Shown piece after piece: positions 27,249 to 36,013 of a DNA stretch of 64,000 nt. The translations under genes and the position numbers were made by a program. The first letter of the stretch is position 1, and each line of letters opens with the position of its first letter. The DNA is from Candidatus Kryptoniota bacterium (GTDB lineage: Bacteria; Bacteroidota; Ignavibacteria; Kryptoniales; JAKASW01), in the NCBI GenBank assembly GCA_036567965.1, contig DATCTN010000030.1:231845-295844 (forward strand), read 5' to 3'. The notes under the pieces were generated by a model. It had not been told where the DNA came from. It did no database searches and worked only from the letters and a program-made list of their open reading frames with translations.

Positions 27249-28754
27249 ATGACAAGAGACCTCAGGAAAATTCTCGTCGCCAATCGCGGCGAGATAGCAC
27301 TGCGAATAATGCGCACGATCCGTGAGATGGGGAGAGCATCGGTCGCCGTTTACTCGGACGTAGACATCGCGATGCCTTTTGTGTCATATGCGGATGAGGC
27401 TTACGCGCTCGGGGGAAATGACGCGCGCCAGACTTATCTGGACATCGATAAAATTGTCTCTATCGCGAAGAAGGCAAAGGTCGACGCAATTCACCCAGGC
27501 TACGGATTCCTTTCGGAGAATGAGGAGTTCGCGCTCGCTGTTGAACGGGCCGGAATCGTGTTCATAGGACCGGGTCATGCGGCAATAAGATCTATGGGTG
27601 ACAAGACAGAAGCGAGAAAGCTCGTCGCGCAGAGCGGCGTCCCGATTGTGCCGGGCACATCAGATCCCGTTGCTGATGTGCAGGCTGCCGTGAAGGTCGC
27701 GTCGCAGATCGGATATCCGCTCATCATCAAAGCGGCCGCGGGCGGTGGTGGAAAGGGAATGAGACTCGTGTCCGAACGGGGTCAGCTCGATTCAAGTCTC
27801 AGGGGGGCACAATCGGAGGCGCTTTCGGCATTTGGAGATGGTAGAGTTTTCATCGAGAAATATGTTTCGAATCCGCGGCACATCGAATTCCAGATTCTCG
27901 CAGACGGGTCGGGAAATGTCATTCACCTTTTCGAAAGAGAGTGTTCGATACAGCGTCGGCATCAGAAAGTTATCGAAGAAACTCCGTCGGTTCTGCTCGA
28001 CGATAAATTGAGGGAAGAAATGGGGAGCGCGGCGGTAAATGCTGCAAAAGCTTGTGGCTATGTGAACGCCGGCACTGTGGAGTTCATAATGGGCGGGGAT
28101 GGTAAATTCTATTTTCTCGAGATGAATACAAGACTGCAGGTCGAACATGCTGTCACGGAGATGACAGTCGGCCTGGACCTCGTCAGGGAGCAAATCAATA
28201 TTGCCGAAGGACGCGCAGTTGATCTCCGGCAGGTCGACGTGAAACGAAAGGGACACGCCATCGAATGCCGTATCTACGCCGAAGACGTTTATAATGATTT
28301 TCTTCCGGTCACAGGTAAGTTGAAACTCGTGCGTCCGCCTTTCGGTAACTGGGTCAGAGTAGACTCAGGCGTGGAGACGGGAAGCGAAATATCTGTCTTT
28401 TATGATCCCATGATCGCCAAGCTGGTCGTGTTGGATACCACGAGAGATTTGGCGATTCGGAAAATGATTCGTGCGCTGAGTGAGTTTGTAATCCTGGGAG
28501 TTGAGACGACAATTCCGTTCTGTAAGTTCGTGATGGAGAGCGACGCCTTCATTCGCGGTGACTATTCGACTCACTTTGTCGAAGAATCGTGGAACGGACG
28601 AGGCGCACAGATGGCAGGCGGAAAGAGAAACGGCCTTGAAGTCGCGGCGATCCTGGCCGCGTCTGAACTCTCTCGCAATCCCGACGAAACCGGACGCCAA
28701 GGTGGAACCGTCACAAAGAGATCGACATGGCTGGATGGGAGGTTCGATTCCTGA
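27249..28754 (+). CDS. Biotin carboxylase subunit of an acyl-CoA or pyruvate carboxylase
   Basis: 501 residues. Carboxylates biotin on the carrier protein using ATP and bicarbonate. Motifs: KILVANRGEIALRIMR, GYGFLSENEEFA, the ATP-grasp loop KAAAGGGGKGMR, FLEMNTRLQVEHAVTE and the C-terminal RIYAEDV. ATG 27249 is favoured over GTG 27213 since family members start a few residues before KILVANRGE. It overlaps the biotin carrier gene by 28 nt, or meets it at TGATG if that gene starts at 28754. The carboxyltransferase is not in the window, so the acyl substrate is unknown. Confidence 0.94.
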   Translation: MTRDLRKILVANRGEIALRIMRTIREMGRASVAVYSDVDIAMPFVSYADEAYALGGNDARQTYLDIDKIVSIAKKAKVDAIHPGYGFLSENEEFALAVERAGIVFIGPGHAAIRSMGDKTEARKLVAQSGVPIVPGTSDPVADVQAAVKVASQIGYPLIIKAAAGGGGKGMRLVSERGQLDSSLRGAQSEALSAFGDGRVFIEKYVSNPRHIEFQILADGSGNVIHLFERECSIQRRHQKVIEETPSVLLDDKLREEMGSAAVNAAKACGYVNAGTVEFIMGGDGKFYFLEMNTRLQVEHAVTEMTVGLDLVREQINIAEGRAVDLRQVDVKRKGHAIECRIYAEDVYNDFLPVTGKLKLVRPPFGNWVRVDSGVETGSEISVFYDPMIAKLVVLDTTRDLAIRKMIRALSEFVILGVETTIPFCKFVMESDAFIRGDYSTHFVEESWNGRGAQMAGGKRNGLEVAAILAASELSRNPDETGRQGGTVTKRSTWLDGRFDS

Positions 28755-29242
28755 TGCCTGGAATTCTGATTGGCGACGAAATCATCCGTTTCCTCTCGGA
28801 GAACGGAACGGTGGTGATCAACAGCAAAGTTACAGGTTACCAGATCGTGGCCGACCGCGATGGGAAGATGATAATCAAACTCGGCGACTCAATCAGAGAG
28901 GTGTTGTACTCGACTGAAGCCGGGACAACGGAATTCTATTTACAAGGCACCAGGAGCTCCTTTAGGGCGTTGACTGACCGCGCTTTGCTTCTCAGGACTC
29001 TGCGGCCGGCGGAAGCAGATGCAGGATTGTCTGCCGATTTGAAAGCCCCGATGCCCGGTATGGTGGTAAGGGTCAGCGTCAGGGAGGGAGAGAAAGTGGC
29101 CAGAGGAACTCCCATGGTGATCCTCGAAGCGATGAAGATGGAAAATGAGATCAGAGCTCCGCGGGACGCATTTGTCGAGAGCGTCGCGGTCAGAGAAGGG
29201 ATGGCCGTCGAAAAGGACCAGGTCCTGCTTAAGCTTCGCTAA
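28727..29242 (+). CDS. Biotin carboxyl carrier protein
   Basis: 171 residues. The C-terminal 75 form a biotinyl domain: APMPGMVVRVSVREGEKV, then EAMKMEN whose lysine accepts biotin, ending VEKDQVLLKLR. The N-terminal ~90 residues contain the beta-rich extension found in carrier subunits of this group (DGKMIIKLGDSIREVLY). A second possible start, ATG 28754, overlaps the preceding stop as TGATG and would remove nine residues. It works with the upstream biotin carboxylase. Confidence 0.92.
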   Translation: MAGWEVRFLMPGILIGDEIIRFLSENGTVVINSKVTGYQIVADRDGKMIIKLGDSIREVLYSTEAGTTEFYLQGTRSSFRALTDRALLLRTLRPAEADAGLSADLKAPMPGMVVRVSVREGEKVARGTPMVILEAMKMENEIRAPRDAFVESVAVREGMAVEKDQVLLKLR

Positions 29243-29602
29243 ATTTTTTCATACACCTCCCGAATGAGGAACTTTTTTCGCCGGGGGGTATTGAAAGATA
29301 TGAATGACTGATATATATTTTTCGCTGAGGTTCTTAGAGAGGACTGCAGTTGAGCAGCACCAGAGTTGTAAGGTATTCTGATATTATCACTCAACCTATT
29401 TTAATCGTTTAATTTCGGATGATCACCCGCGGAGAGTTCTCTTCACGGCGATGGCATCATATTATACTAGTTTCATGTCTCACCATTATGGAGCAGAGTT
29501 GAAAGTTCTGTGCCATCATGCTTCACGCCGTTGGCCTTTATCCTGTCGATTGAAATTTGTCCCGATTGTGTACGTAATCAATTCCCCGGTGAGCATTTCT
29601 AG
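29243..29602. other. 360-bp leader region upstream of the respiratory operon
   Basis: No gene is seen. A weak 4-bp hairpin followed by TTTTTT lies near 29257-29278 and could end the biotin operon. A promoter-like pair starts at 29291. The remaining ~280 bases before actA could be a long leader, but no known riboswitch or protein-binding site was recognised. Confidence 0.45.
29291..29319 (+). promoter_or_regulatory. Candidate promoter of the act-cta respiratory operon
   Basis: TTGAAA (29291-29296), a 17-nt spacer, then TATATT (29314-29319): five of six bases match the sigma-70 consensus in each hexamer. It is the only good match in the gap and lies 284 nt before actA, implying a long 5' leader. 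Sigma specificity in this lineage may differ. Confidence 0.45.
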
Positions 29603-30172
29603 ATGAACAGAACACTACTCGAATACACGCTCCGGGTTCGTGTTCCGGTTCTTGTCTTTGTCGCGCTTCTCTCTTTGACCGTGACATATTTCGTATCCCG
29701 GCCGGCGAGGGAAGGTATCGGTTATGCGCCTATACAACCGATAGCTTTCTCACACAAGCTTCATGCAGGAACAATGAAGATCGATTGCGCCTACTGCCAC
29801 ATCGGCGTCTATCGGTCAAGAATTGCAGTCGTTCCTCCGCCGAGTACTTGCATGAATTGCCACACCATTGCCATGAAGACCCGCCCGGAAATCGTCAAGC
29901 TCACGAAGTATTACGAAGAGAATAAGCCGATTCCCTGGCAGCGTGTCCACAAACTTCCCGATTATGTTTATTTTAGCCACAGCTTTCACGTCAACACGGG
30001 AATCAGGTGTCAGGATTGTCACGGCAATGTCCAGGATATGGATATTGTTAAACAAGTATCTTCATTTGTCATGTCTGCGTGCCTCGACTGCCACAGGAAT
30101 GCGGCCACTCGTCTCTCGTATATTCGGAACGTCAAGCCGGGACCGACGTACTGCGCCGCGTGTCATAGATAG
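29603..30172 (+). CDS. actA: Alternative complex III subunit A, pentahaem cytochrome c
   Basis: 189 residues. One N-terminal membrane helix (14-31) anchors a periplasmic domain with five CXXCH haem motifs starting at C62, C83, C136, C160 and C184, plus extra histidines (AFSHKLH, VYFSHSFHV) as distal ligands. This is the pentahaem subunit of the quinol:cytochrome c oxidoreductase that replaces the bc1 complex. First gene of the operon. Confidence 0.93.
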   Translation: MNRTLLEYTLRVRVPVLVFVALLSLTVTYFVSRPAREGIGYAPIQPIAFSHKLHAGTMKIDCAYCHIGVYRSRIAVVPPPSTCMNCHTIAMKTRPEIVKLTKYYEENKPIPWQRVHKLPDYVYFSHSFHVNTGIRCQDCHGNVQDMDIVKQVSSFVMSACLDCHRNAATRLSYIRNVKPGPTYCAACHR

Positions 30173-30185
30173 GAAGCGAATAAAA

Positions 30186-30392
30186 ATGATAAAATTCGAA
30201 AATGTGAAATTAGCTGACGGCCGCCGGAGGAGGAAGATCCTCGGCATCATGGGCCTGGGCACGCTCGGGCTGATTATAATGAACTCGCTTCCGTTCAAAA
30301 TAATTTCGCGAAGATCCTCAAGAGTTCATGGTGCAAAATCACGAGTTGCTATAAATGAATTGGCTGTGAAACGGAACAAGAAGGTAATCTAA
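30186..30392 (+). CDS. Small single-helix membrane protein between actA and actB
   Basis: 68 residues: a basic N-terminus with RRRRK, one hydrophobic helix (KILGIMGLGTLGLIIMNSLPF), then a basic tail. ATG 30186 has AGGAAG about 10 nt upstream, and the stop directly abuts the ATG of actB at 30393, so it is almost certainly translated. It is shorter than known Act subunits and not recognised by sequence; a small accessory subunit or assembly factor is a reasonable guess. Confidence 0.65.
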   Translation: MIKFENVKLADGRRRRKILGIMGLGTLGLIIMNSLPFKIISRRSSRVHGAKSRVAINELAVKRNKKVI

Positions 30393-33300
30393 ATGGCTGA
30401 CTCGCAGAAATATGGTCCCGTGAAAGGTCAATTCTACTGGAAGAGTCTCAGGGAATTTCATAACGATCCCGCGACCGTCGAGGCAAAAGCGAATGAATTC
30501 ATGGCCGGAGTGACGGACGATTTCAAGTTGTCGGGACTCTCTGATATTTCCCGCCGAAAGTTCCTCGCGCTTCTCACTGCTTCCGCTTCATTCGCGGCGG
30601 CAAGCTGCTCATCGTACGAGAACAAGGGAGAAGTGATTCCATACAACAAAGAACCCGTAGGAGTCATCCCGGGCGTTGCCAATTACTACGCGTCCACATG
30701 CACAGGCTGCAAGAACGCGTGCGGCATACTTGTCAAGACCAGGGAAGGCCGCCCGATCAAGATCAATGGGAACGATGAGCATCCGGTTAACAAGGGAAAG
30801 ATTTGTGCCCGCGGTCAGGCCTCCATCCTCAATCTTTACGATCCTGAGAGGATCAAGGATCCTCAGAAGAAATCCGGCGGATCATTTTCGACATTGTCAT
30901 GGACGTCTGCTGACGAAGAGATAATTCATGCTTTGAGAAACGCTTCGTCGGCGGGAAAAGAAATAGCTATCATTGCCCATACATTTTTGTCACCGAGCGG
31001 CAAAGACATCCTCGACCAGTTCGTCGATAAATATCGCACCACGAAACTCTACTCGTACGAGCTCTTCAACGACGTAAACCGGCAGGTGGCCTGGCTAAGA
31101 TCGTACAACTCAGGTGACTTTCCATTGATAGCCTGGGACAAGGCAAAATTAATCCTCACACTCGAGGCCGACATTCTCGGCAACGAAGGGCATACAATCG
31201 AGCAGACGAGATTGTTTGCTTCAACCAGGAACAAAGGGGACCTTCCAAACTTCAGTCGCCTCGTGTCGGCCGAATCAGGCATGAGCATCACCGGGATGAA
31301 TGCGGATATTCGCCTTCGACTCAAGCCCGCACTACAATACGAATTTGTGCTCGCCCTGCTGAATGAATTTGTCGTTCAAAAACAGATTTCAAGATTCGCT
31401 TTGGACAAGAATATCGTCGGCGCACTTCAAGGACATTCAATCAATGCCTTTGCGGCAGAAAACGGGATTGACGGTAGCACACTCGATAGTATTGTCGGCT
31501 ACATGACTAAATACAGGAGCACCTCCATCGTTTATGCCGGTGACCGGCTTCCCGAACCCGTCCATGTGGCGGTCAATTTGCTGAATGAGGTTCTTGGAAG
31601 TACTTCGCTCTATAGAACGGATCAATCTCGCGTCACGGTAGGACGTTATTCGACCCCCGACGAGCTAAAGGGGCTCGTTTCCAAAATGAATGACGGAAAC
31701 GTTGGAGCAGTTATCCATTATGAAACGAATCCTGTTTTTCATTTTCCGCAAGACCTTGGATATTCTACCGCCCTGGGCAAAGTCCCCGCTGTTGTTACAA
31801 TGGCTCAGGCCGAGAATGAATCTTCAGCAGTCAGTGATTGGGTCCTCCCTACAACACACGATCTTGAGTCATGGAACGATTTCAAAACGAGGACAGGGTT
31901 CCGTAGTCTTCAGCAACCTGTGATATATCCGTTGTTCCAGTCGCGACAAAAAGAAGCCGTGTTGCTTACATGGATTTCCGGAAACAGCGCAACGTACCGG
32001 GACGCAATTTACCACGACTATCTGATGAACTCATGGGAGAAGAAGATATATCCTTCGCTGAAACTCGCCGTTGATTTCAAGACTTTCTGGTACAGCGCGC
32101 TTCACGATGGTGTAAGTGTTGACATTGACAGGCCGCAACCGACTGGTACTTTCAAAACTGAATCGTTCACCTCTCTTAAAGCCGCGCCAAACGATAACGG
32201 GTACTCCGTGGTCCTGGCGGAAAGCTACCTGCTCGGTGACGGACGATTTGCGAATAACGGTTGGCTGCAGGAGCTTCCTCATCCTGTGACCAAAGTTGTC
32301 TGGGACAATTATGCCGCGATTTCACCGACGAGTGCGAAGCAGCTCGGTGTCGACTATAATGATTTGATTGAGGTGCTGGTTGACGGACGCGAAGTTAAAC
32401 TCCCAGTCTTCGTCCAGCCGGGGATGGCCGACAAATTGATTGCTGTTGAACTTGGTTACGGGAGGAAGAAGGCGGGGACTGTCGGTTCTGACGTCGGGGT
32501 GAATGCACTCGAGCTGGTGAGTTTTGTCGCTTCCTTCAGTCCGTGGATATACACCGGGGCAAAGATCACCAAGTCCGGTGAAAGTTATCCTCTTATCACG
32601 ACGATGGAGCACAATTTCATTGAAGAGCCGATGACGCGAGAGATGCAATCGAGCCGCGGCATTATCCGCGAAGGCACTGTCGAGGAATTTGAGAAGGATC
32701 CGGGCTTCATCCGTAAAGAGCGCGAAGAGGCGAAACCGACAACGATATACAAGAATTTCAATTACAACGATATCAAGTGGGCGATGTCCATCGACTTGAA
32801 CAAGTGCACCGGATGCAGCGCTTGTGTTATTTCATGTAACGTCGAAAACAATATTCCTGTCGTCGGCAAGGACCAGGTGGCAGTGAGTCGCGAGATGCAA
32901 TGGCTCAGGATAGACCGCTACTACTCGGGTGACCCGGTTATTCCGAAGATTAGTTTGCAGCCGATGCTTTGCCAGCAATGCGACGACGCTCCCTGTGAGA
33001 ACGTCTGTCCAGTTGGCGCGACCACTCACAGTCCCGACGGTCTGAACATGATGGTTTACAACAGGTGCGTGGGCACACGGTATTGCTCCAACAACTGTCC
33101 GTACAAGGTCAGGCGATTCAACTTTTTTAATTTCAGAAAACATTATGAGGGCGGCTACTTTGAAATGGAGCCCGCGCCTTTGGTGAGTAATCCTGAAGTC
33201 ACCGTCCGCACGCGCGGTGTCATGGAGAAATGCACTTTCTGTGTTCAGCGGATCGTCGAGGGACGCCAGGAAGCCCTGCAGGACGGGCGCACGTTCAAGG

Positions 33301-33482
33301 GAAGTGACGTCATCACAGCATGCCAGGAAGCATGTCCCGCTGATGCGATCGTGTTCGGTGATGCTAACGACAAGTCCTCCGAAGTAGCCAAGATGCGCGA
33401 ACATCCGCTGGGTTATTATGTTCTCGAACAGCTGGACACCAAGCCCAACGTCACCTACCTGGCAAAGCTCAAGAATATCTGA
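30393..33482 (+). CDS. actB: Alternative complex III subunit B, molybdopterin-like plus Fe-S domains
   Basis: 1029 residues. N-terminal motif GQFYWKSLREF is typical of Tat-variant-translocated molybdopterin oxidoreductases; SRRKFLALL is the twin-arginine-like export signal. CTGCKNACGILVKTREGRPIKINGN marks the molybdopterin-fold half (ActB1). The C-terminal part (from ~800) is the ferredoxin-like half (ActB2) with CTGCSACVISC, CQQCDDAPCENVCP, CVGTRYCSNNCP and CTFC...CQEACP clusters, enough for three or four Fe-S centres. Periplasmic, relays electrons between quinol site and haems. In known ActB no Mo cofactor is bound. Confidence 0.95.
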   Translation: MADSQKYGPVKGQFYWKSLREFHNDPATVEAKANEFMAGVTDDFKLSGLSDISRRKFLALLTASASFAAASCSSYENKGEVIPYNKEPVGVIPGVANYYASTCTGCKNACGILVKTREGRPIKINGNDEHPVNKGKICARGQASILNLYDPERIKDPQKKSGGSFSTLSWTSADEEIIHALRNASSAGKEIAIIAHTFLSPSGKDILDQFVDKYRTTKLYSYELFNDVNRQVAWLRSYNSGDFPLIAWDKAKLILTLEADILGNEGHTIEQTRLFASTRNKGDLPNFSRLVSAESGMSITGMNADIRLRLKPALQYEFVLALLNEFVVQKQISRFALDKNIVGALQGHSINAFAAENGIDGSTLDSIVGYMTKYRSTSIVYAGDRLPEPVHVAVNLLNEVLGSTSLYRTDQSRVTVGRYSTPDELKGLVSKMNDGNVGAVIHYETNPVFHFPQDLGYSTALGKVPAVVTMAQAENESSAVSDWVLPTTHDLESWNDFKTRTGFRSLQQPVIYPLFQSRQKEAVLLTWISGNSATYRDAIYHDYLMNSWEKKIYPSLKLAVDFKTFWYSALHDGVSVDIDRPQPTGTFKTESFTSLKAAPNDNGYSVVLAESYLLGDGRFANNGWLQELPHPVTKVVWDNYAAISPTSAKQLGVDYNDLIEVLVDGREVKLPVFVQPGMADKLIAVELGYGRKKAGTVGSDVGVNALELVSFVASFSPWIYTGAKITKSGESYPLITTMEHNFIEEPMTREMQSSRGIIREGTVEEFEKDPGFIRKEREEAKPTTIYKNFNYNDIKWAMSIDLNKCTGCSACVISCNVENNIPVVGKDQVAVSREMQWLRIDRYYSGDPVIPKISLQPMLCQQCDDAPCENVCPVGATTHSPDGLNMMVYNRCVGTRYCSNNCPYKVRRFNFFNFRKHYEGGYFEMEPAPLVSNPEVTVRTRGVMEKCTFCVQRIVEGRQEALQDGRTFKGSDVITACQEACPADAIVFGDANDKSSEVAKMREHPLGYYVLEQLDTKPNVTYLAKLKNI

Positions 33483-33495
33483 CCGGAGACCAATC

Positions 33496-34878
33496 TTGGA
33501 TGTAGTCGACTACACTAAATCGCCGCCGCTTGTAGAAGGGAATCCAACTCTCGCCCAGCTGGATGATTCCGTCGCAAGACCCATGGAGAAACGGCCGTCG
33601 AAAAAGTTTTACGCCGCGCTTGCGGTTACTTTGTCGATGCTCCTGACGGGCGGAGTTGCGCTTGCCTACACATTCTATTACGGCATAGGAATGTGGGGGA
33701 ATAACATTCCGGTAGGATGGGCTTTCGACATAACAAATTTCGTGTTCTGGATCGGAATAGGACATGCTGGTACACTGATATCGGCGATCCTGTTCTTGTT
33801 CAGACAAAGATGGCGGACCGCAATCGCGCGAACCGCGGAAGCGATGACGATCTTTGCCGTCATGTGCGCAGGAATCTTCCCGGTCATTCACCTGGGACGT
33901 CCGTGGTACATGCCTTTCGTGTTCCCTTATCCCAATCAGCACGGAGTCTGGATAAATTTCAATTCGCCGCTCGTCTGGGACGTGTTCGCCGTTTCCACTT
34001 ACTTCACAGTGTCGTTGATGTTCTGGTACGTCGGATTGATACCTGATCTCGCGACGATGCGCGATAGGACCGCGAGCAAGATAAAGAAGACGATTTATTC
34101 GATACTGAGTCTCGGCTGGAGATTTTCGAACAGGCATTGGCAGCATTACGAGAAAGTGTACGTGATTCTTGCCGGACTCGCCACGCCGCTCGTCCTCTCT
34201 GTACACAGCATCGTGAGTTTCGATTTTGCCGTCTCGATATTGCCGGGATGGCACACGACTATTTTCCCGCCGTACTTTGTCGCCGGAGCAATCTTTTCTG
34301 GATTCGGAATGGTAATGACTGTTTTGATAATTGTCCGAAAAGTATTCGACCTCGAGCATATCATAACCAAAGATCACCTCGACAAGATGGCGAAAGTCAC
34401 ATTGCTCACAAGCATGATGGTTGCTTATGCGTATCTGCTTGAGCCGTTTATCGCTTGGTACAGCGGCGACCCGGTGGACTGGTATCTCGTTATCGCACGC
34501 GCGACGGGGCATTACGCGGTTGGTTTCTGGGTGACGATGGCCTGCAATGTTTTTATCCCACAGCTTTTCTGGTTCAAGAAAGTGAGAAGGTCGGTCCCCG
34601 TCCTCTTCGTGATCTCGCTCCTTATCAATGTCGGCATGTGGCTCGAGAGATATATAATCATCGTGACGTCCCTTTATAGAGACTTCCTTCCTTCGTCATG
34701 GCACATTTACACGCCGACGATTTTTGACTTCGGGATTCTAATCGGTAGTTTCGGATTGTTCTTCACGCTCGTTTTGCTTTTCTCACGAACTCTTCCTGTA
34801 ATCTCCATGTCTGAAATAAAAGGTGTCACAGAATCGGCTCATCCCGCCGCACAACATAACGGTGCCGGACATGAGTGA
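33496..34878 (+). CDS. actC: Alternative complex III subunit C, NrfD-like membrane protein
   Basis: 460 residues with about ten membrane helices, including GMWGNNIPVGWAFDITNFVF and IGIGHAGTLISAIL, typical of NrfD/PsrC quinol-binding subunits. No start codon other than TTG 33496 fits; GGAGA (33484-33488) precedes it. An upstream in-frame ATG at 33418 lies inside actB and is not needed. It interacts with ActB and houses a quinol site. Overlaps the next gene by 8 nt. Confidence 0.93.
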   Translation: MDVVDYTKSPPLVEGNPTLAQLDDSVARPMEKRPSKKFYAALAVTLSMLLTGGVALAYTFYYGIGMWGNNIPVGWAFDITNFVFWIGIGHAGTLISAILFLFRQRWRTAIARTAEAMTIFAVMCAGIFPVIHLGRPWYMPFVFPYPNQHGVWINFNSPLVWDVFAVSTYFTVSLMFWYVGLIPDLATMRDRTASKIKKTIYSILSLGWRFSNRHWQHYEKVYVILAGLATPLVLSVHSIVSFDFAVSILPGWHTTIFPPYFVAGAIFSGFGMVMTVLIIVRKVFDLEHIITKDHLDKMAKVTLLTSMMVAYAYLLEPFIAWYSGDPVDWYLVIARATGHYAVGFWVTMACNVFIPQLFWFKKVRRSVPVLFVISLLINVGMWLERYIIIVTSLYRDFLPSSWHIYTPTIFDFGILIGSFGLFFTLVLLFSRTLPVISMSEIKGVTESAHPAAQHNGAGHE

Positions 34879-36013
34879 GAGGAAATTATACGGCATAACC
34901 GCACTCTTCAACGAGCCCGGTAAAGTGCTTGCCGCGTCGAAAGCGGTTGCGGGTGAAGGGTACAAGAAGTTCGATACGTACACCCCGTACCCGATTCATG
35001 GACTTGACAATGCGATGAAATTGAAACCGTCCCGAATCGGCGTGGTGACGTTCGTCCTGTCAATGATTGGTGTCGTATCACTTCTACTTTTCACCTGGTG
35101 GACAAATTCAGTCGATTATCCTCTCTGGGTGGGAGGGAAACCGTATTTTGCGTGGCCGTCTTACGTGCCGCTCATGTTCGAGATGGGAGTTTTATTCAGC
35201 GCCGTGTCGACAGTGATTGCTTTGCTTGCGATCTGGCTCGGATTGCCGCGCAACAGTCACCCACTGCAAGATACGGAGTTTCTGAAACGCGTCTCAGACG
35301 ACAGTTTTGGCGTCTGCATCGAGGCTGCCGATCCGAAATTCGACGAGAGGAAAACCCGGGCACTCCTCGAAAGCCTCGGCGCTCTGAAAGTTGAAATTGC
35401 GTTTTATGATGTGAAGACAATTTCCCTCAAGGAAGCTGTCCTCGATCCGAAGTTCATAGCGGCAATCATAATCGTGGCCATCGCCTCTTCCGGCGCAGCA
35501 TATTTCGGACTTAATAAGATGCTCCTCATGCGGCCGTGGAGCTCGCTCAACGACCAGGAAAAAGTCAATCCTGAAACGCGGAGCGCTTTCTACCAGGACG
35601 GTTTCGGAATGAGGCCGCCGGTTGATGGCACCGTGGCGAGGAACCAGATGCCGTATGAGTTTACCAATGATCTCGTCTCCGCAGGGAAATATATAAAGAA
35701 TCCTATTCTTCCGACCTCGCATGTGATGGAAGTGGGACAAAGAGACTTCAACACGTATTGCAGTCCATGTCACGGTTATTTCGCCGAGGGTGACAGCCGC
35801 CTTCAAGGCCAGTTCCCAAATCCGCCGAGTCTGCAATCCGATAGTCTAAGGCTTGCTCCTGACGGACTTTTTTATGAAGTCATAACGAATGGCTACCAGG
35901 GAGTGATGCCAGCATACTCGAGACAGATCCCGAGAGACGAGCGCTGGGCGATAATCTGGTACATCCGCGCCCTTCAAAAGGCAAATCATGCGGAGGGAGC
36001 GAGCACGAAATGA
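34871..36013 (+). CDS. actDE: Fused alternative complex III subunits D and E
   Basis: 380 residues. Residues 1-185 are ActD (DUF3341): ERKLYGITALFNEPGKVL, two membrane helices (57-77, 99-123), and a soluble tail. A third helix (194-213) and a periplasmic monohaem cytochrome c domain follow, CSPCH at 297-301 with Met-containing GYQGVMPAY as distal ligand; this corresponds to ActE. In well-studied systems these are separate proteins, so this is a fusion; the reading frame is continuous through the junction. ATG 34871 overlaps actC by 8 nt and is chosen over 34823. It ends ATGA with actF. Confidence 0.9.
   Translation: MSERKLYGITALFNEPGKVLAASKAVAGEGYKKFDTYTPYPIHGLDNAMKLKPSRIGVVTFVLSMIGVVSLLLFTWWTNSVDYPLWVGGKPYFAWPSYVPLMFEMGVLFSAVSTVIALLAIWLGLPRNSHPLQDTEFLKRVSDDSFGVCIEAADPKFDERKTRALLESLGALKVEIAFYDVKTISLKEAVLDPKFIAAIIIVAIASSGAAYFGLNKMLLMRPWSSLNDQEKVNPETRSAFYQDGFGMRPPVDGTVARNQMPYEFTNDLVSAGKYIKNPILPTSHVMEVGQRDFNTYCSPCHGYFAEGDSRLQGQFPNPPSLQSDSLRLAPDGLFYEVITNGYQGVMPAYSRQIPRDERWAIIWYIRALQKANHAEGASTK

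Noticed and set aside
33469..34512. A 347-codon minus-strand frame antisense to actC
   Set aside because: actC has a firm NrfD-like identity; the antisense product is highly charged and featureless.
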